This document shows positions 16,990 to 25,844 of a DNA stretch of 64,000 nt, piece after piece (the stretch's first letter is position 1; every line of letters starts with the position of its first letter). The notes beneath the pieces are model-generated. The model did no database searches, was not told the origin of the DNA, and saw only the letters and a list, made by a program, of their open reading frames with translations. The position numbers and the translations under genes are program-made. The stretch lies in the NCBI RefSeq assembly GCF_904831005.1, contig NZ_LR882982.1:1302001-1366000 (forward strand), given 5' to 3'. Origin of the DNA: Microbacterium hydrocarbonoxydans. Its GTDB lineage: Bacteria; Actinomycetota; Actinomycetes; Actinomycetales; Microbacteriaceae.

Positions 16990-18069
16990 GTGTTCGAGTC
17001 CGTCCAGACTCTGATCGACGAGCACCGCCGGGTGCAGGAGGAACTCTCCGACCCGGCGGTGCACGCCGACGCCGCTCGTGCCAAGCGGGTGAATCGGCGC
17101 TATGCCGAGCTCTCCCGCATCGTCGCGGCCTATGAGGCATGGTCGGCGTCCGTCGACGATCTCGAGGCCGCACGAGAGCTGGCACGAGAGGATGAGGCGT
17201 TCGCCGCCGAGGTCCCCGGTCTCGAAGACGGCGTGCAGGCGGCGCAGGAGCGCCTGCGGCGGCTGCTCATCCCGCGGGATCCCGACGACGCGCGCGACGT
17301 GATCATGGAGATCAAGGCAGGGGAGGGCGGAGCAGAATCCGCGCTGTTCGCCGCCGATCTGCTGCGCATGTACATCCAGTACGCCGCGTCCAAGGGGTGG
17401 AAGACCGAGCTGCTCGAGCGCAACGAGTCGGATCTCGGCGGCTACAAAGACGTCCAGGTAGCGATCAAGGGGTCCTCCACCGACCCGGCGCAGGGCGTCT
17501 GGGCGCATCTCAAGTACGAAGGAGGCGTGCACCGCGTTCAGCGAGTGCCCGCCACGGAGTCGCAGGGACGCATCCACACCTCCACCACCGGTGTGCTGGT
17601 GTTCCCCGAAGTCGACGAACCCGATGAGATCGCGATCAACCAGAACGATCTCAAGATCGACGTCTTCCGCTCGTCCGGCCCCGGCGGGCAGTCGGTGAAC
17701 ACCACGGACTCCGCGGTGCGCATCACGCATGTGCCCACCGGCATCGTCGTGTCCATGCAGAACGAGAAGTCTCAACTGCAGAACCGCGAGGCCGCGATGC
17801 GCGTGCTGCGCGCCCGCCTGCTCGCCAAGCAGCAGGAAGAGTTGGATGCCGCGGCATCCGACGCACGCAAGTCGCAGATCCGGGGGATGGACCGTTCGGA
17901 GCGCATCCGCACGTACAACTTCCCCGAGAACCGCATCGCCGACCATCGCACGGGATTCAAGGCGTACAACCTCGATCAGGTGATGGACGGGGCGCTCGAG
18001 CCCATCATCGAGAGCGCGATCCAGGCCGACGAAGAGGCTCGCCTCGCCGCGGTCGGTTCGGACTCCTGA
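16990..18069 (+). CDS. prfA: Peptide chain release factor 1
   Basis: RF1 ends translation at UAA and UAG. The codon-recognition PxT tripeptide appears in [14 protein letters not shown] (about residue 190), and the catalytic GGQ is in [17 protein letters not shown] (about residue 231). The length of 359 residues is standard. The start is GTG at 16990, 11 bases after rho, so the two are probably one operon. In most bacteria the methylase gene prmC, which modifies the GGQ glutamine, comes next; here it is 6 kb downstream, beyond a block of unrelated genes. Confidence 0.98.
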   Translation: MFESVQTLIDEHRRVQEELSDPAVHADAARAKRVNRRYAELSRIVAAYEAWSASVDDLEAARELAREDEAFAAEVPGLEDGVQAAQERLRRLLIPRDPDDARDVIMEIKAGEGGAESALFAADLLRMYIQYAASKGWKTELLERNESDLGGYKDVQVAIKGSSTDPAQGVWAHLKYEGGVHRVQRVPATESQGRIHTSTTGVLVFPEVDEPDEIAINQNDLKIDVFRSSGPGGQSVNTTDSAVRITHVPTGIVVSMQNEKSQLQNREAAMRVLRARLLAKQQEELDAAASDARKSQIRGMDRSERIRTYNFPENRIADHRTGFKAYNLDQVMDGALEPIIESAIQADEEARLAAVGSDS

Positions 18070-18101
18070 CCCCACGCAGAACGGCGCCGGCGCCGGCGCC
18101 G

Positions 18102-18120
18102 GCAGCGCACCGGGCGCTGC
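18102..18120. terminator. Hairpin between prfA and the convergent response-regulator gene
   Basis: GCAGCGC and GCGCTGC pair around a five-base loop directly at the end of the convergent gene. A run of three GGCGCC-type units (18083-18102) precedes it and can also fold. There is no T-run. It could serve both directions. Confidence 0.5.
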
Positions 18121-18774
18121 TCAGCTGCGCGCGGCGTATCGGTGCTCAGGACGCCCGGTGGCGCCGTAGCGAAGACGGACCTCGACGACGTTCCGCGCCG
18201 CGAGCGCGGCGAGGTGACGCTGCGCGGTCGCACGCGAGATGCCGACTCTCTCGCCGATCTCGGCGGCGGACGCCTCGTCATCGCCCAGCGCCGTGAGCAC
18301 CAGCTGCTCGGTCGCAGAGCGCGAGACCGACAGCGGTTCCCCCGAGCCGTGCAGGATCGCCAGGGCGCGGTCCACGTCCTCCTGGCGGAGCGGACGGTCG
18401 CCGGCGAGCAGATTGCGGTAGCGGGCGTACCGCTCCAGCAGCGCTGTCAGAGCGCGGCGATCGAACGGCTTCCGCAGGTAGCCCACGGCACCCGACCGCA
18501 GCGCTCTGCGCACGGTGGGGGCGTCGTCCGCTGCCGAGATCAGGATGACGTCGATGTTCGCATCTCCCGCCAGCGCGATGCCGTCGCCGTCGGGCAGGAA
18601 GACGTCTGCCACGAGCAGGTCGGGCGCGGATGAGCGCAGCCCCTCCCGCGCCTCCGCGATGGAGCGCACGGGGTCGAGCGCGATGAATCCCGGCTGCTCG
18701 TCGATGATGTCCCTGTGCAGCTCTCCGACGCGGAAGTCGTCGTCGAGGATCAGTACGCGGAGGGGATCGGTCAT
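18121..18774 (-). CDS. Response regulator of the CitB/DcuR type
   Basis: The 217-residue protein has an N-terminal receiver domain with the acidic pocket DDD at residues 11-13 and the phospho-acceptor Asp57 in VADVFLPDGDG. A Lys sits in YLRKPF. The C-terminal helix-turn-helix (SAAEIGERVGISRATAQRHLAALAARNVVEVRLRYG) resembles the winged helix of CitB/DcuR regulators. Its start overlaps the stop of the sensor kinase gene (ATGA), so it is co-translated with it. It most likely controls the divergent CitMHS transporter gene through sites in the shared intergenic region. The inducer is inferred to be citrate or another di- or tricarboxylate. Confidence 0.9.
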   Translation of the reverse strand: MTDPLRVLILDDDFRVGELHRDIIDEQPGFIALDPVRSIAEAREGLRSSAPDLLVADVFLPDGDGIALAGDANIDVILISAADDAPTVRRALRSGAVGYLRKPFDRRALTALLERYARYRNLLAGDRPLRQEDVDRALAILHGSGEPLSVSRSATEQLVLTALGDDEASAAEIGERVGISRATAQRHLAALAARNVVEVRLRYGATGRPEHRYAARS

Positions 18775-20432
18775 GGTCGCTCCTCGTGAGTCGGGGTGAT
18801 GTCGGCGACGGCGTCGCCCAGGCGAGCGGCGAAGACCGCGCCGTGGTCGATGCCGCCCGGGTCGATGATCCACAGGTCCCCGTCGCGACGGCGCGCGATC
18901 TCTCGCGACAGCGGGATGCCGAGGCCGTGGCCGTGGATGTCGTCGTCGAGGTCGACGTCGGCACCGGACGGGCTCGGCGACATCGGATCGCGATCGCCGA
19001 GACCCGCCCCCGAGTCGGCGACCGTCAGCACCAGCGCGTCGCCATCCCCGAACACGGCCACCTCGACCCAGCGGGGGACCCGCTCACCCGCGACGGCTGC
19101 GGTCACGGCGTTGTCGATGAGGTTGCCGAGCACCGCGGCGACATCCTCGGGCTCCGTCACGCTGCCGATCAGCTGGCTCTCCTCGGCGATGCGCAGGGCG
19201 ACCCCGCGCTCACCCGCTTCGATTCCCTTGGCGCCGAGAAAGGAGTGCAGGAACGGATCGCTCAGCAGATCCAGTCCTGCCACCGGGAAGTCGACGGATC
19301 CCCGCTCGACGAGCTCGCCGAGGAATGCTCTCGCATCCGCCACGCGAGCCGCATCGATGAGGCCCGCGGCCACGTGCATGCGATTGGCGAACTCATGCCT
19401 CTGCACGCGCAGAGCCGCGGTCATGGTGCGCACCGTCTCGAGCCGCTCGGCGAGCGCCACGAGATCGGTGCGATCGCGCACGATCAACACCTCGCCCAGT
19501 GGTCGCCCGTCCCGCTCGACGGGCCTCGAGTCGAGGTACAGGACGCGTTCACCGACCACCGCGGAGGATCGTGCGCTGCCGCCCGCCGTGACGTCGAGCA
19601 CGGCCTGTGGCAGCCCGAGTTCGGCGAGCCGACGGCCGGTCGGCGCGTCGAGATCGAGCATCCGATCGGCCGCTGCATTGCTCACACGCACGATGCCCGC
19701 GGAGTCGACGGCGAGAACGCCGTCGTCGACTCCGTCGAGGACCGCTGTCTGGTTCTGCACGAGTGCCGCGAGCTCCTCCGGCTGCACGCCGAGCGTGAGG
19801 TGCTCCCAGCGCCGGCGGAGCAGGAGGAAAGTGAGGGCGGCGAGCGCGAGCGCTCCCGCGGCGGTGAGGCCTATCGCTGTCAGCACCGGCGGGAGGTCGT
19901 CGAAGACGCCGGTCCGTTCGAAGCCGACGCTGACCTCTCCGACAGGCGTTCCGGTCCCGTCGAGGACGGGCACCTTCGCGCGAGCGGATTCGCCGAGGGT
20001 GCCGGTCTGCCAGTCGACGACCTCGTTCCCCGCGAGGACCTCCTCGAACGGAGTGCTGACGACCTCACCGAGGCGAGCGGCGATCGGATGCGCGAGCCTG
20101 ATTCCCTCGTCGTCCGAGATCACGACGAACAGGGCGCCGGTGCGCTCCGCGACACTCAGACCGATCCTCTGCAGATCGCCGGAACTCAGCGCGTCGGCAT
20201 CGGGACGCTCCGAGGAGGAGGAGATCTCCGTGACCTGCGCCCGCACGTCGGGATCCTCCGCCAGAGTCCTGGCGATGCCGAGGGCAGTGGATTCGGCTTC
20301 GGCGCGAAGCTGCTGCACGGCGAGCGCGAGGTACACGCCCGTGCACAGGGTGACGACCAGTACGACGGTCGCGAGATGCAGCAGCAGGGCGCGGGTCGCG
20401 AACCGTGGTCTGATCCTCGTCATGGTCGACAC
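18771..20432 (-). CDS. Sensor histidine kinase of the CitA/DcuS type
   Basis: The 553-residue kinase has TM1 near residues 15-38 and an extracytoplasmic sensor domain of about 130 residues, the Cache/PDC size seen in CitA and DcuS. TM2 follows near residue 175, then a cytoplasmic PAS domain (about 220-310), a phospho-acceptor region with QRHEFANRMHV, and an ATPase domain with N-box NLIDNAVTAA and DSGAGL. The RHEFxN form of the H-box is typical of this kinase family. GTG at 20432 is favoured over ATG at 20423 because GGAGGGG stands at the right distance. The gene is first in the kinase-regulator pair and diverges from the transporter. A carboxylate ligand is inferred. Confidence 0.9.
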   Translation of the reverse strand: MSTMTRIRPRFATRALLLHLATVVLVVTLCTGVYLALAVQQLRAEAESTALGIARTLAEDPDVRAQVTEISSSSERPDADALSSGDLQRIGLSVAERTGALFVVISDDEGIRLAHPIAARLGEVVSTPFEEVLAGNEVVDWQTGTLGESARAKVPVLDGTGTPVGEVSVGFERTGVFDDLPPVLTAIGLTAAGALALAALTFLLLRRRWEHLTLGVQPEELAALVQNQTAVLDGVDDGVLAVDSAGIVRVSNAAADRMLDLDAPTGRRLAELGLPQAVLDVTAGGSARSSAVVGERVLYLDSRPVERDGRPLGEVLIVRDRTDLVALAERLETVRTMTAALRVQRHEFANRMHVAAGLIDAARVADARAFLGELVERGSVDFPVAGLDLLSDPFLHSFLGAKGIEAGERGVALRIAEESQLIGSVTEPEDVAAVLGNLIDNAVTAAVAGERVPRWVEVAVFGDGDALVLTVADSGAGLGDRDPMSPSPSGADVDLDDDIHGHGLGIPLSREIARRRDGDLWIIDPGGIDHGAVFAARLGDAVADITPTHEERP

Positions 20433-20460
20433 CGTGCCCCTCCACGCACCACGCGTGCGT

Positions 20461-20477
20461 CTGCGCAATATGCGCAG
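20461..20477. promoter_or_regulatory. Perfect 7-3-7 inverted repeat in the citrate-system divergent spacer
   Basis: CTGCGCA-ATA-TGCGCAG lies 29 bases from the kinase start and 65 bases before the likely -10 of the transporter. It is a good candidate operator for the adjacent response regulator. A related half-site GCGCAT appears at 20490-20495. Confidence 0.5.
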
Positions 20478-20541
20478 AACCGACGCTACGCGCATAAGGC
20501 CCGGGAATGCGTGATACCGCGCTCGTTCGTCCCGCTTTGCC

Positions 20542-20547
20542 TATTCT
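20542..20547 (+). promoter_or_regulatory. Candidate -10 element of the CitMHS gene
   Basis: TATTCT stands 49 bases before the start codon. No good -35 is seen, which fits a promoter that needs an activator. Confidence 0.4.
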
Positions 20548-20595
20548 CGTCAGGATCCGTCGCAGTCGACGGAGCGACGACGAAGGAGTCACCGT

Positions 20596-22140
20596 ATGCC
20601 CGACGTACTCACCGGCCTGTTCACGGCCGCAGAAGAGGCCCCCACGTACGACGTGGCGTTCGTGCCACCGGAATGGCTCCTGGTGCTTCTCGGATTCACC
20701 ATGGTGCTCGCGTTCATGACGCTCATCATGACGAAGAGGCTCACGCCGATGGTCGCTCTGATCCTCGTCCCCACCGTCTTCGGTCTGTTCGCGGGTGCCG
20801 GCCTCGGTCTCGGCGACATGATCCTCGACTCGATCGCCACGATGGCTCCGACCGCGGCGCTGCTGATGTTCGCGATCATGTTCTTCGGCATCATGATCGA
20901 CGTCGGGCTCTTCGATCCGCTCATCCGCATGATCACGCGCGTGCTCGGCGATGATCCCGCGAAGGTCGTGCTCGGCACCGCGATCCTCGCGGGGGCCGTC
21001 TCGCTCGACGGAGACGGATCGACGACGTTCATCATCACGACGTCGGCCATGCTGCCCATCTACCTGCGGCTCGGTATGAGCCCCGTCGTCCTCACGTGTG
21101 TCGCGGGACTCATGAACGGCACGCTGAACATCGTCCCCTGGGGCGGACCGACCGTGCGCGCAGCGACGGCGCTCGGGCTCCAGCCGACCGACATCTTCGT
21201 TCCGATGCTGCCTGCGCTGGGCGCGGGCATCGTCGTGACGCTCGGCTTCGCATGGCTGCTCGGACTCGGAGAGCGCCGGCGACTGGGGCGCATCGATTCC
21301 GCCGGACTCCTCACCGGGTCCGAGGGCGGCGCGCTGTCGACCGTGCCGAAGCTGTTCCGCGGGTCCGACGCGACACCGGGTGCGCGTGCGGCATTGCGCA
21401 CCGGCAACATCGTCGTGGTCTCGGGTGGTCGCGGTCCGGTCGCCGCAGCGAGTGTCGACCTCGCCGACACCGCCATGGCCGACACGATGCTCGACCCTGC
21501 ACGGCCGACGCTGCGGCCCAGACTGATCTGGTTCAACCTGGCTCTGACAGTCGCCGTCATGGTGCTGCTGGTGATCGACATCATGCCGCTTCCCTACGTG
21601 TTCATGGTCGGAGCCGCCGTGGCACTGCTGATCAACTTCAGAGGCATCAAGGATCAGGCGTCCGAGATCGTGGCGCACGCACCCAGCATCGTCGGAGTGG
21701 TGTCGATGGTCATCGCCGCAGGTGTGCTGGTGGGTGTGCTGACGGGCACGGGGATGGTCGACGCGATGGCGACGTGGATCACCGATGTGCTTCCGCCTGC
21801 GCTCGGGCCGTTCCTCGCACCGATCACCGGGCTGCTGTCGATCCCGTTCACGTTCTTCATGTCCAACGACGCGTTCTACTTCGGCATCCTGCCGGTGCTC
21901 GCGCAGAGCGCCGCGGCCTTCGGGATCGATCCGGTCGAGATGGCCCGCGCATCGATCATCGGTCAGCCGGTGCATCTGCAGAGCCCCTTGGTGCCGGCGA
22001 TCCTGCTGCTCGTCTCACTCGCGAGCGTCAACCTGGGCGACCATCACCGCAAGGTCCTCTGGCGCGCGACGATCGTGTCGCTGGTGATGCTCGGGATCGG
22101 GATCCTCTCGGGCGCGATCCCGTTCTTCGTGGCGCAGTGA
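20596..22140 (+). CDS. CitMHS family citrate (metal-citrate) transporter
   Basis: The 514-residue product has about 12 membrane helices and belongs to the CitMHS group, whose Bacillus members take up magnesium- or calcium-citrate with protons. The segment AGAVSLDGDGSTTFIITTSAMLPIY (near residue 140) and the late TFFMSNDAFYFGILPVLA (near 425) are characteristic. A soluble loop of about 75 residues follows the middle helices. GAAGGAG precedes the ATG. The gene diverges from a CitA/CitB-like kinase and regulator and is probably their target. Whether the substrate is citrate or another carboxylate is not decided by sequence. Confidence 0.92.
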   Translation: MPDVLTGLFTAAEEAPTYDVAFVPPEWLLVLLGFTMVLAFMTLIMTKRLTPMVALILVPTVFGLFAGAGLGLGDMILDSIATMAPTAALLMFAIMFFGIMIDVGLFDPLIRMITRVLGDDPAKVVLGTAILAGAVSLDGDGSTTFIITTSAMLPIYLRLGMSPVVLTCVAGLMNGTLNIVPWGGPTVRAATALGLQPTDIFVPMLPALGAGIVVTLGFAWLLGLGERRRLGRIDSAGLLTGSEGGALSTVPKLFRGSDATPGARAALRTGNIVVVSGGRGPVAAASVDLADTAMADTMLDPARPTLRPRLIWFNLALTVAVMVLLVIDIMPLPYVFMVGAAVALLINFRGIKDQASEIVAHAPSIVGVVSMVIAAGVLVGVLTGTGMVDAMATWITDVLPPALGPFLAPITGLLSIPFTFFMSNDAFYFGILPVLAQSAAAFGIDPVEMARASIIGQPVHLQSPLVPAILLLVSLASVNLGDHHRKVLWRATIVSLVMLGIGILSGAIPFFVAQ

Positions 22141-22145
22141 CACAC

Positions 22146-22179
22146 CCGCGGGGCGCCGGTGTCAGCCGGTTCCCCGCGG
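22146..22179 (+). terminator. Hairpin after the CitMHS gene
   Basis: CCGCGGGG pairs with CCCCGCGG; the 18-base loop can fold further through two CCGG segments. No T-run follows. Confidence 0.55.
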
Positions 22180-22195
22180 TTCCTCACGAGAGCGA

Positions 22196-22201
22196 TATGC
22201 T
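22196..22201 (+). promoter_or_regulatory. -10 element TATGCT of the small 4-TM protein gene
   Basis: Six bases separate the hexamer from the GTG start at 22208, and no ribosome site is present. Confidence 0.5.
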
Positions 22202-22207
22202 CACCCC

Positions 22208-22609
22208 GTGATCACCCTCCTGTTCCGCTCGCTCATGTACGTCGTGTCCGCCGGTCTCGGCCTCATCGCCGCCGACCTGCTGCTCGACGGATTCCAGATC
22301 CAGTGGGACAAGTGGTGGGGGTTCGTCGTCTGCATCCTGATCTTCGCGCTGCTGCAGAGCATTCTGGCTCCGTGGGTGAGCAAGATCGCAGACCGCTACG
22401 CTCCGGTTCTCATGGGCGGCATCGGCATCTTCTCGACGTTGATCGCACTCGTCGTCGTCGTGCTGCTTCCGATCGGCGGTCTGCGGATCGTCGACCTCAC
22501 CGGATGGCTGCTCGGATCCGTGATCGTGTGGCTCATCACGGCGGTCGGCAGTGTTCTCCTCCCGCTGCTCTTCCTCAAGAAGCGCACCGAGAAGCGCCGC
22601 GCCCGCTGA
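22208..22609 (+). CDS. Small four-helix membrane protein, Phage_holin_4_2 (YvlD-like) family
   Basis: The 133-residue protein is almost entirely four hydrophobic helices with a short basic tail (KKRTEKRRAR). It fits the PF04020-type family, named after a mycobacteriophage holin but widespread in chromosomes without phage. No other phage gene is near, so a lysis role is unlikely; the function is unknown. The start is GTG at 22208, leaderless by its -10 position. Its stop codon abuts the convergent stop of cysE without a single spacer base. Confidence 0.75.
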   Translation: MITLLFRSLMYVVSAGLGLIAADLLLDGFQIQWDKWWGFVVCILIFALLQSILAPWVSKIADRYAPVLMGGIGIFSTLIALVVVVLLPIGGLRIVDLTGWLLGSVIVWLITAVGSVLLPLLFLKKRTEKRRAR

Positions 22610-23179
22610 TCAGATCGAGTATTCCGGTGCCGTGAGCAGCGCGCGGGTGTCGTCATGAGCGCTGCGCATCCTCGGCTTCGCGGGAATCCCGACCAGGATG
22701 CTGTCCGCCGGCGCATCGCGGGTCACGACGGCGTTCGCTCCGACGACCGCGCCGGCGCCGATCGTCACGGGGCCCAGCACCTTCGCGCCGGCTCCCACGG
22801 CCACGCCGTCGCCGAGGGTCGGATGCCTCTTGCCTGCGTCGCGCGTGCGACCGCCGAGCGTGACTCCGTGGTAGAGCATCACGTCGTCGCCGATCTCGGC
22901 GGTCTCACCGATCACGACGCCCATGCCGTGGTCGATGAAGAAGCGACGCCCGATCTGTGCGCCGGGGTGGATCTCGATCCCGGTCAGCCACCGCGAGACC
23001 TGCGAGGTCGCGCGCGCGAGCAGCCGCAGCCGTCGGCGCCACAGCGCGTGTGAGAGCCGATGCGCCCAGATCGCGTGCAGTCCCGGATAGAGCAGCGCCA
23101 CCTCCGCACCGCTGCGCGCGGCGGGATCGCGAAGTCGTGCTGCCGCGATGTCCTCGCGCATTCGGCCGATCATGCCCAT
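22610..23179 (-). CDS. cysE: Serine O-acetyltransferase
   Basis: CysE acetylates L-serine with acetyl-CoA, the first step of cysteine synthesis. The 189-residue protein is the short form. It has an N-terminal helical part, then the left-handed beta-helix of hexapeptide repeats ([24 protein letters not shown]), with the catalytic His in FIDHGMG. The usual [23 protein letters not shown] follows. The start is ATG at 23179 or 23173; neither has a clear ribosome site, but the gene begins eight bases after cysK, so coupling is likely. CysE and CysK commonly form the cysteine synthase complex. Confidence 0.95.
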   Translation of the reverse strand: MGMIGRMREDIAAARLRDPAARSGAEVALLYPGLHAIWAHRLSHALWRRRLRLLARATSQVSRWLTGIEIHPGAQIGRRFFIDHGMGVVIGETAEIGDDVMLYHGVTLGGRTRDAGKRHPTLGDGVAVGAGAKVLGPVTIGAGAVVGANAVVTRDAPADSILVGIPAKPRMRSAHDDTRALLTAPEYSI

Positions 23180-23187
23180 CGGACGGA

Positions 23188-24126
23188 TCAGGATTCGCGA
23201 AGGTGCTCGTACAGAGCGGTCGAGAGGTAGCGCTCGCCGAACGAGGGGATGATCACCACGATCGTCTTGCCCGCGGCCTCCGGGCGCCGCGCGACCTCGA
23301 GAGCGGCCCAGATCGCGGCTCCGCTCGACATGCCCACGAGGATGCCCTCTCGGCTCGCCGTCTCCCGTGCGACGCGGATCGCGTCGTCGAACGTGACGTC
23401 GATGACCTCGTCGAGGATATCGCGGTCGAGGATCGGCGGCACGAAATTCGGCCCGATCCCCTGGATCTTGTGCGGTCCGGGGTGTCCCTCGGTCAGGATG
23501 GGCGAGTCCTTGGGCTCGACGGCGATGATCTGCACGCCGGGGACGCGTTCCTTCAGCACCTGGCCGACCCCGGTGATGGTTCCGCCGGTGCCGATGCCTG
23601 CGACGAGGTAGTCGACAGAGCCCTCCGTGTCGCGGAGGATCTCCTGAGCCGTGGTGCGACGGTGGATCTCGGGGTTCGCCTCGTTGGCGAACTGCTTCGC
23701 GAGCACGGCACCCGGCGTCCGGGCAGCGATCGCCTCCGCCTCGGCGACCGCGTGCGTCATGCCCTTCGTCGGGTCGGTGAGCACGACCTCGGCACCGAAC
23801 GCCTTGAGCAGCATGCGCCGCTCCTTCGACATCGACGCCGGCATCGTGAGGATCACCTTGTAGCCCCGCGCCGCACCGACCATCGCCAGAGCGATGCCGG
23901 TGTTGCCGCTGGTCGCCTCGACGATCGTCCCTCCCGGGGTCAACTCGCCGGACGCCTCGGCCGCGTCGACGATCGCGATGCCGAGCCGGTCCTTGACGCT
24001 CGACGCCGGGTTGTAGAACTCCAGCTTGGCGAGCACCGTGGCGCCCAGGCCTTCGGTGACGCGGTTCAGACGGACCAGGGGAGTGTTGCCGAACGCGGTG
24101 GTGATGTCGGGGTGGATGCCGGACAT
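23188..24126 (-). CDS. cysK: Cysteine synthase A (O-acetylserine sulfhydrylase)
   Basis: CysK joins O-acetylserine and sulfide to make cysteine, using PLP. The PLP lysine is in [11 protein letters not shown] (near residue 43), the substrate loop is TSGNTG (near 69), and the phosphate loop is [10 protein letters not shown] (near 177). [11 protein letters not shown] segment near the C-terminus also fits. At 312 residues the length is standard. AGGAAGG precedes the ATG at 24126. It is first in the cysK-cysE pair, transcribed away from prmC. Confidence 0.96.
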   Translation of the reverse strand: MSGIHPDITTAFGNTPLVRLNRVTEGLGATVLAKLEFYNPASSVKDRLGIAIVDAAEASGELTPGGTIVEATSGNTGIALAMVGAARGYKVILTMPASMSKERRMLLKAFGAEVVLTDPTKGMTHAVAEAEAIAARTPGAVLAKQFANEANPEIHRRTTAQEILRDTEGSVDYLVAGIGTGGTITGVGQVLKERVPGVQIIAVEPKDSPILTEGHPGPHKIQGIGPNFVPPILDRDILDEVIDVTFDDAIRVARETASREGILVGMSSGAAIWAALEVARRPEAAGKTIVVIIPSFGERYLSTALYEHLRES

Positions 24127-24212
24127 GAGAAGGCCTTCCTGTGGTGGGGGACTGCGGGTCCAGCCTAGGTGAGCGACCCCGGGCGCCGGGCATTGTGACA
24201 CCGTTCCGGCTC

Positions 24213-24218
24213 TACGCT
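24213..24218 (+). promoter_or_regulatory. -10 element TACGCT of prmC
   Basis: The hexamer ends seven bases before the ATG at 24226, giving prmC its own promoter although it is usually the partner of prfA. Confidence 0.5.
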
Positions 24219-24225
24219 GGAGCAC

Positions 24226-25086
24226 ATGCCTGAGACCTCCCTCGCCTCCCTCGTCCACGCCGCGGCCCAGCGCCTGGCCGAGGTGGGAGTCCCCGATCCG
24301 CTCGTCGACGCGGAGCTGCTGGCGGGGCACGTCCGCGGCACCAGGCGGGGCGAGGTGCAGGCGGCGATCGTCCGCGGAGACGTGGTCGACGAGTCCGAGC
24401 GTGCGGCGCTGGAGGCGCTGGTGGAGCGTCGAGCGGCCAGGGAGCCGCTGCAGCACATCACCGGAACGGCACCCTTCCGCCATCTCGAGCTCGCCGTCGG
24501 CCCCGGCGTGTTCGTGCCGCGTCCCGAGACGGAGACGGTCGTGCAGTTCGCGATCGACGCGCTCGTGGCCGCTCCCGAGGCGGAGCCGGTCGCCGTCGAT
24601 CTCGGCACCGGAAGCGGAGCCATCGCGCTGGCGATGGCGACCGAGGTCCCGCACTCGCGCGTGTATGCGACCGAGCTCTCACCGGATGCGTACGCATGGG
24701 CTCGCCGCAACACCGAGGGTGTGGCGAATCTGACGCTCGTGAACCACGACCTCCGGCAGGCCTTCCGTGAGCTCGACGGCACCGTGTCTGTCGTGATCTC
24801 CAATCCGCCCTACGTCCCGGACGCGGCGATCCCGCGCGATCCCGAGGTGCGTCTCTTCGATCCGGCCATGGCTCTCTACGGGGGTGAGGACGGGCTCGAC
24901 ATCGTCCGCGTGCTCAGCGTGCGCGCGCTCGAGCTGCTGCGGCCGGGCGGTCTTCTCGTGATCGAGCACGGGGAGCTGCAGGGGGAGGAGATACGCAGCA
25001 TCCTCACGCGCGACGGATGGCGGGCCGCGGCGACGCATCGCGACCTCACGCTCCGAGACCGTGCGACGACGGCGCTGCGGCCATGA
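24226..25086 (+). CDS. prmC: Peptide chain release factor N5-glutamine methyltransferase
   Basis: PrmC (HemK) methylates the GGQ glutamine of RF1 and RF2 with S-adenosylmethionine. The SAM-binding motif is [15 protein letters not shown] near residue 124, and the catalytic NPPY is in ISNPPYVPD near residue 191. An N-terminal helical domain of about 80 residues recognises the release factor. The length of 286 residues is normal. The gene starts tsaC's neighbourhood and is cut off from prfA by 6 kb. It has its own leaderless-type promoter. Confidence 0.96.
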   Translation: MPETSLASLVHAAAQRLAEVGVPDPLVDAELLAGHVRGTRRGEVQAAIVRGDVVDESERAALEALVERRAAREPLQHITGTAPFRHLELAVGPGVFVPRPETETVVQFAIDALVAAPEAEPVAVDLGTGSGAIALAMATEVPHSRVYATELSPDAYAWARRNTEGVANLTLVNHDLRQAFRELDGTVSVVISNPPYVPDAAIPRDPEVRLFDPAMALYGGEDGLDIVRVLSVRALELLRPGGLLVIEHGELQGEEIRSILTRDGWRAAATHRDLTLRDRATTALRP

Positions 25087-25121
25087 ACGCGCCGTCACGC
25101 AGCGCTCAGGCTGACCCCGGC

Positions 25122-25127
25122 TAGAAT
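25122..25127 (+). promoter_or_regulatory. -10 element TAGAAT before tsaC
   Basis: The hexamer ends nine bases before the ATG; no ribosome site follows, so the leader is absent or only 1-3 bases long. Confidence 0.5.
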
Positions 25128-25136
25128 CGACTCGTC

Positions 25137-25844
25137 ATGTCCTCCATCTTCGATTGCGGCGACGACGGTCAGCTCCTCGCCGGAATGCGTCACGCGCGCC
25201 AGGCCATCAGTCGCGGCGAGCTCATCGTCATGCCCACCGACACCGTCTACGGGGTCGCCGCCGACGCCTTCTCACCGCAGGCCGTGCAGCGGCTGCTCGA
25301 CGCCAAGGGACGCGGTCGAAACCAGCCGCCGCCCGTGCTGATCGGCTCGATCGAGACCCTCGAAGCGCTGGCCGAATCCGTGCCGGAGCCCGTGCGGCGT
25401 CTGGTCGACGCCTTCTGGCCCGGCGGGTTGACCATCGTGCTCCCCGCTCAGCCGTCGCTCGCCTGGGACCTCGGCGACACTCTGGGCACGGTCGCCGTGC
25501 GCATGCCCGAAGGGCGGGTGGCGCTGGAGCTGCTCGCCGAGACGGGCCCTCTCGCGGTCTCGAGCGCCAACCTGACCGGTCACGATGCGGCTACCTCGGC
25601 GGAAGACGCGGAGCGGATGCTCGGCGACAGCGTCTCGGTGTATCTCGCCGACGGCGTGAGCGAGACGGGCATCGCCTCGACGATCGTCGACGCGACCTCT
25701 CTCGTGGCGCGCGCCCCCGACCCGAGCACGGGCAGGGTGCGCATCCTCCGTGACGGGGCGATCAGCCGTGAGCGGCTCGAGGAGGTGCTCGGCGAACTGC
25801 TCGAGCCTGCTCCTGCGCAGGCCGACGCGGACGGGGAGTCGTGA
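25137..25844 (+). CDS. tsaC: Threonylcarbamoyl-AMP synthase (Sua5/YciO/YrdC family)
   Basis: The enzyme makes threonylcarbamoyl-AMP for the t6A modification at position 37 of tRNAs reading ANN codons. The 235-residue protein has the YrdC fold with GELIVMPTDTVYGVAADAF near the N-terminus, KGRGRNQPPPVLIG for nucleotide and threonine binding, and LAVSSANLTG near residue 140. The length fits a YrdC protein with a modest C-terminal tail rather than a full two-domain Sua5. It overlaps the next gene by four bases (GTGA), so the two are translationally coupled. Confidence 0.94.
   Translation: MSSIFDCGDDGQLLAGMRHARQAISRGELIVMPTDTVYGVAADAFSPQAVQRLLDAKGRGRNQPPPVLIGSIETLEALAESVPEPVRRLVDAFWPGGLTIVLPAQPSLAWDLGDTLGTVAVRMPEGRVALELLAETGPLAVSSANLTGHDAATSAEDAERMLGDSVSVYLADGVSETGIASTIVDATSLVARAPDPSTGRVRILRDGAISRERLEEVLGELLEPAPAQADADGES

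Noticed and set aside
18083..18102. GGCGCC repeats after prfA as a repetitive extragenic element
   Set aside because: Only three short units are present and no second copy was noticed in the window; a simple hairpin explains them.
22208..22609. A prophage holin
   Set aside because: The family name comes from a phage protein, but no other phage genes are near and such proteins are common in chromosomes.
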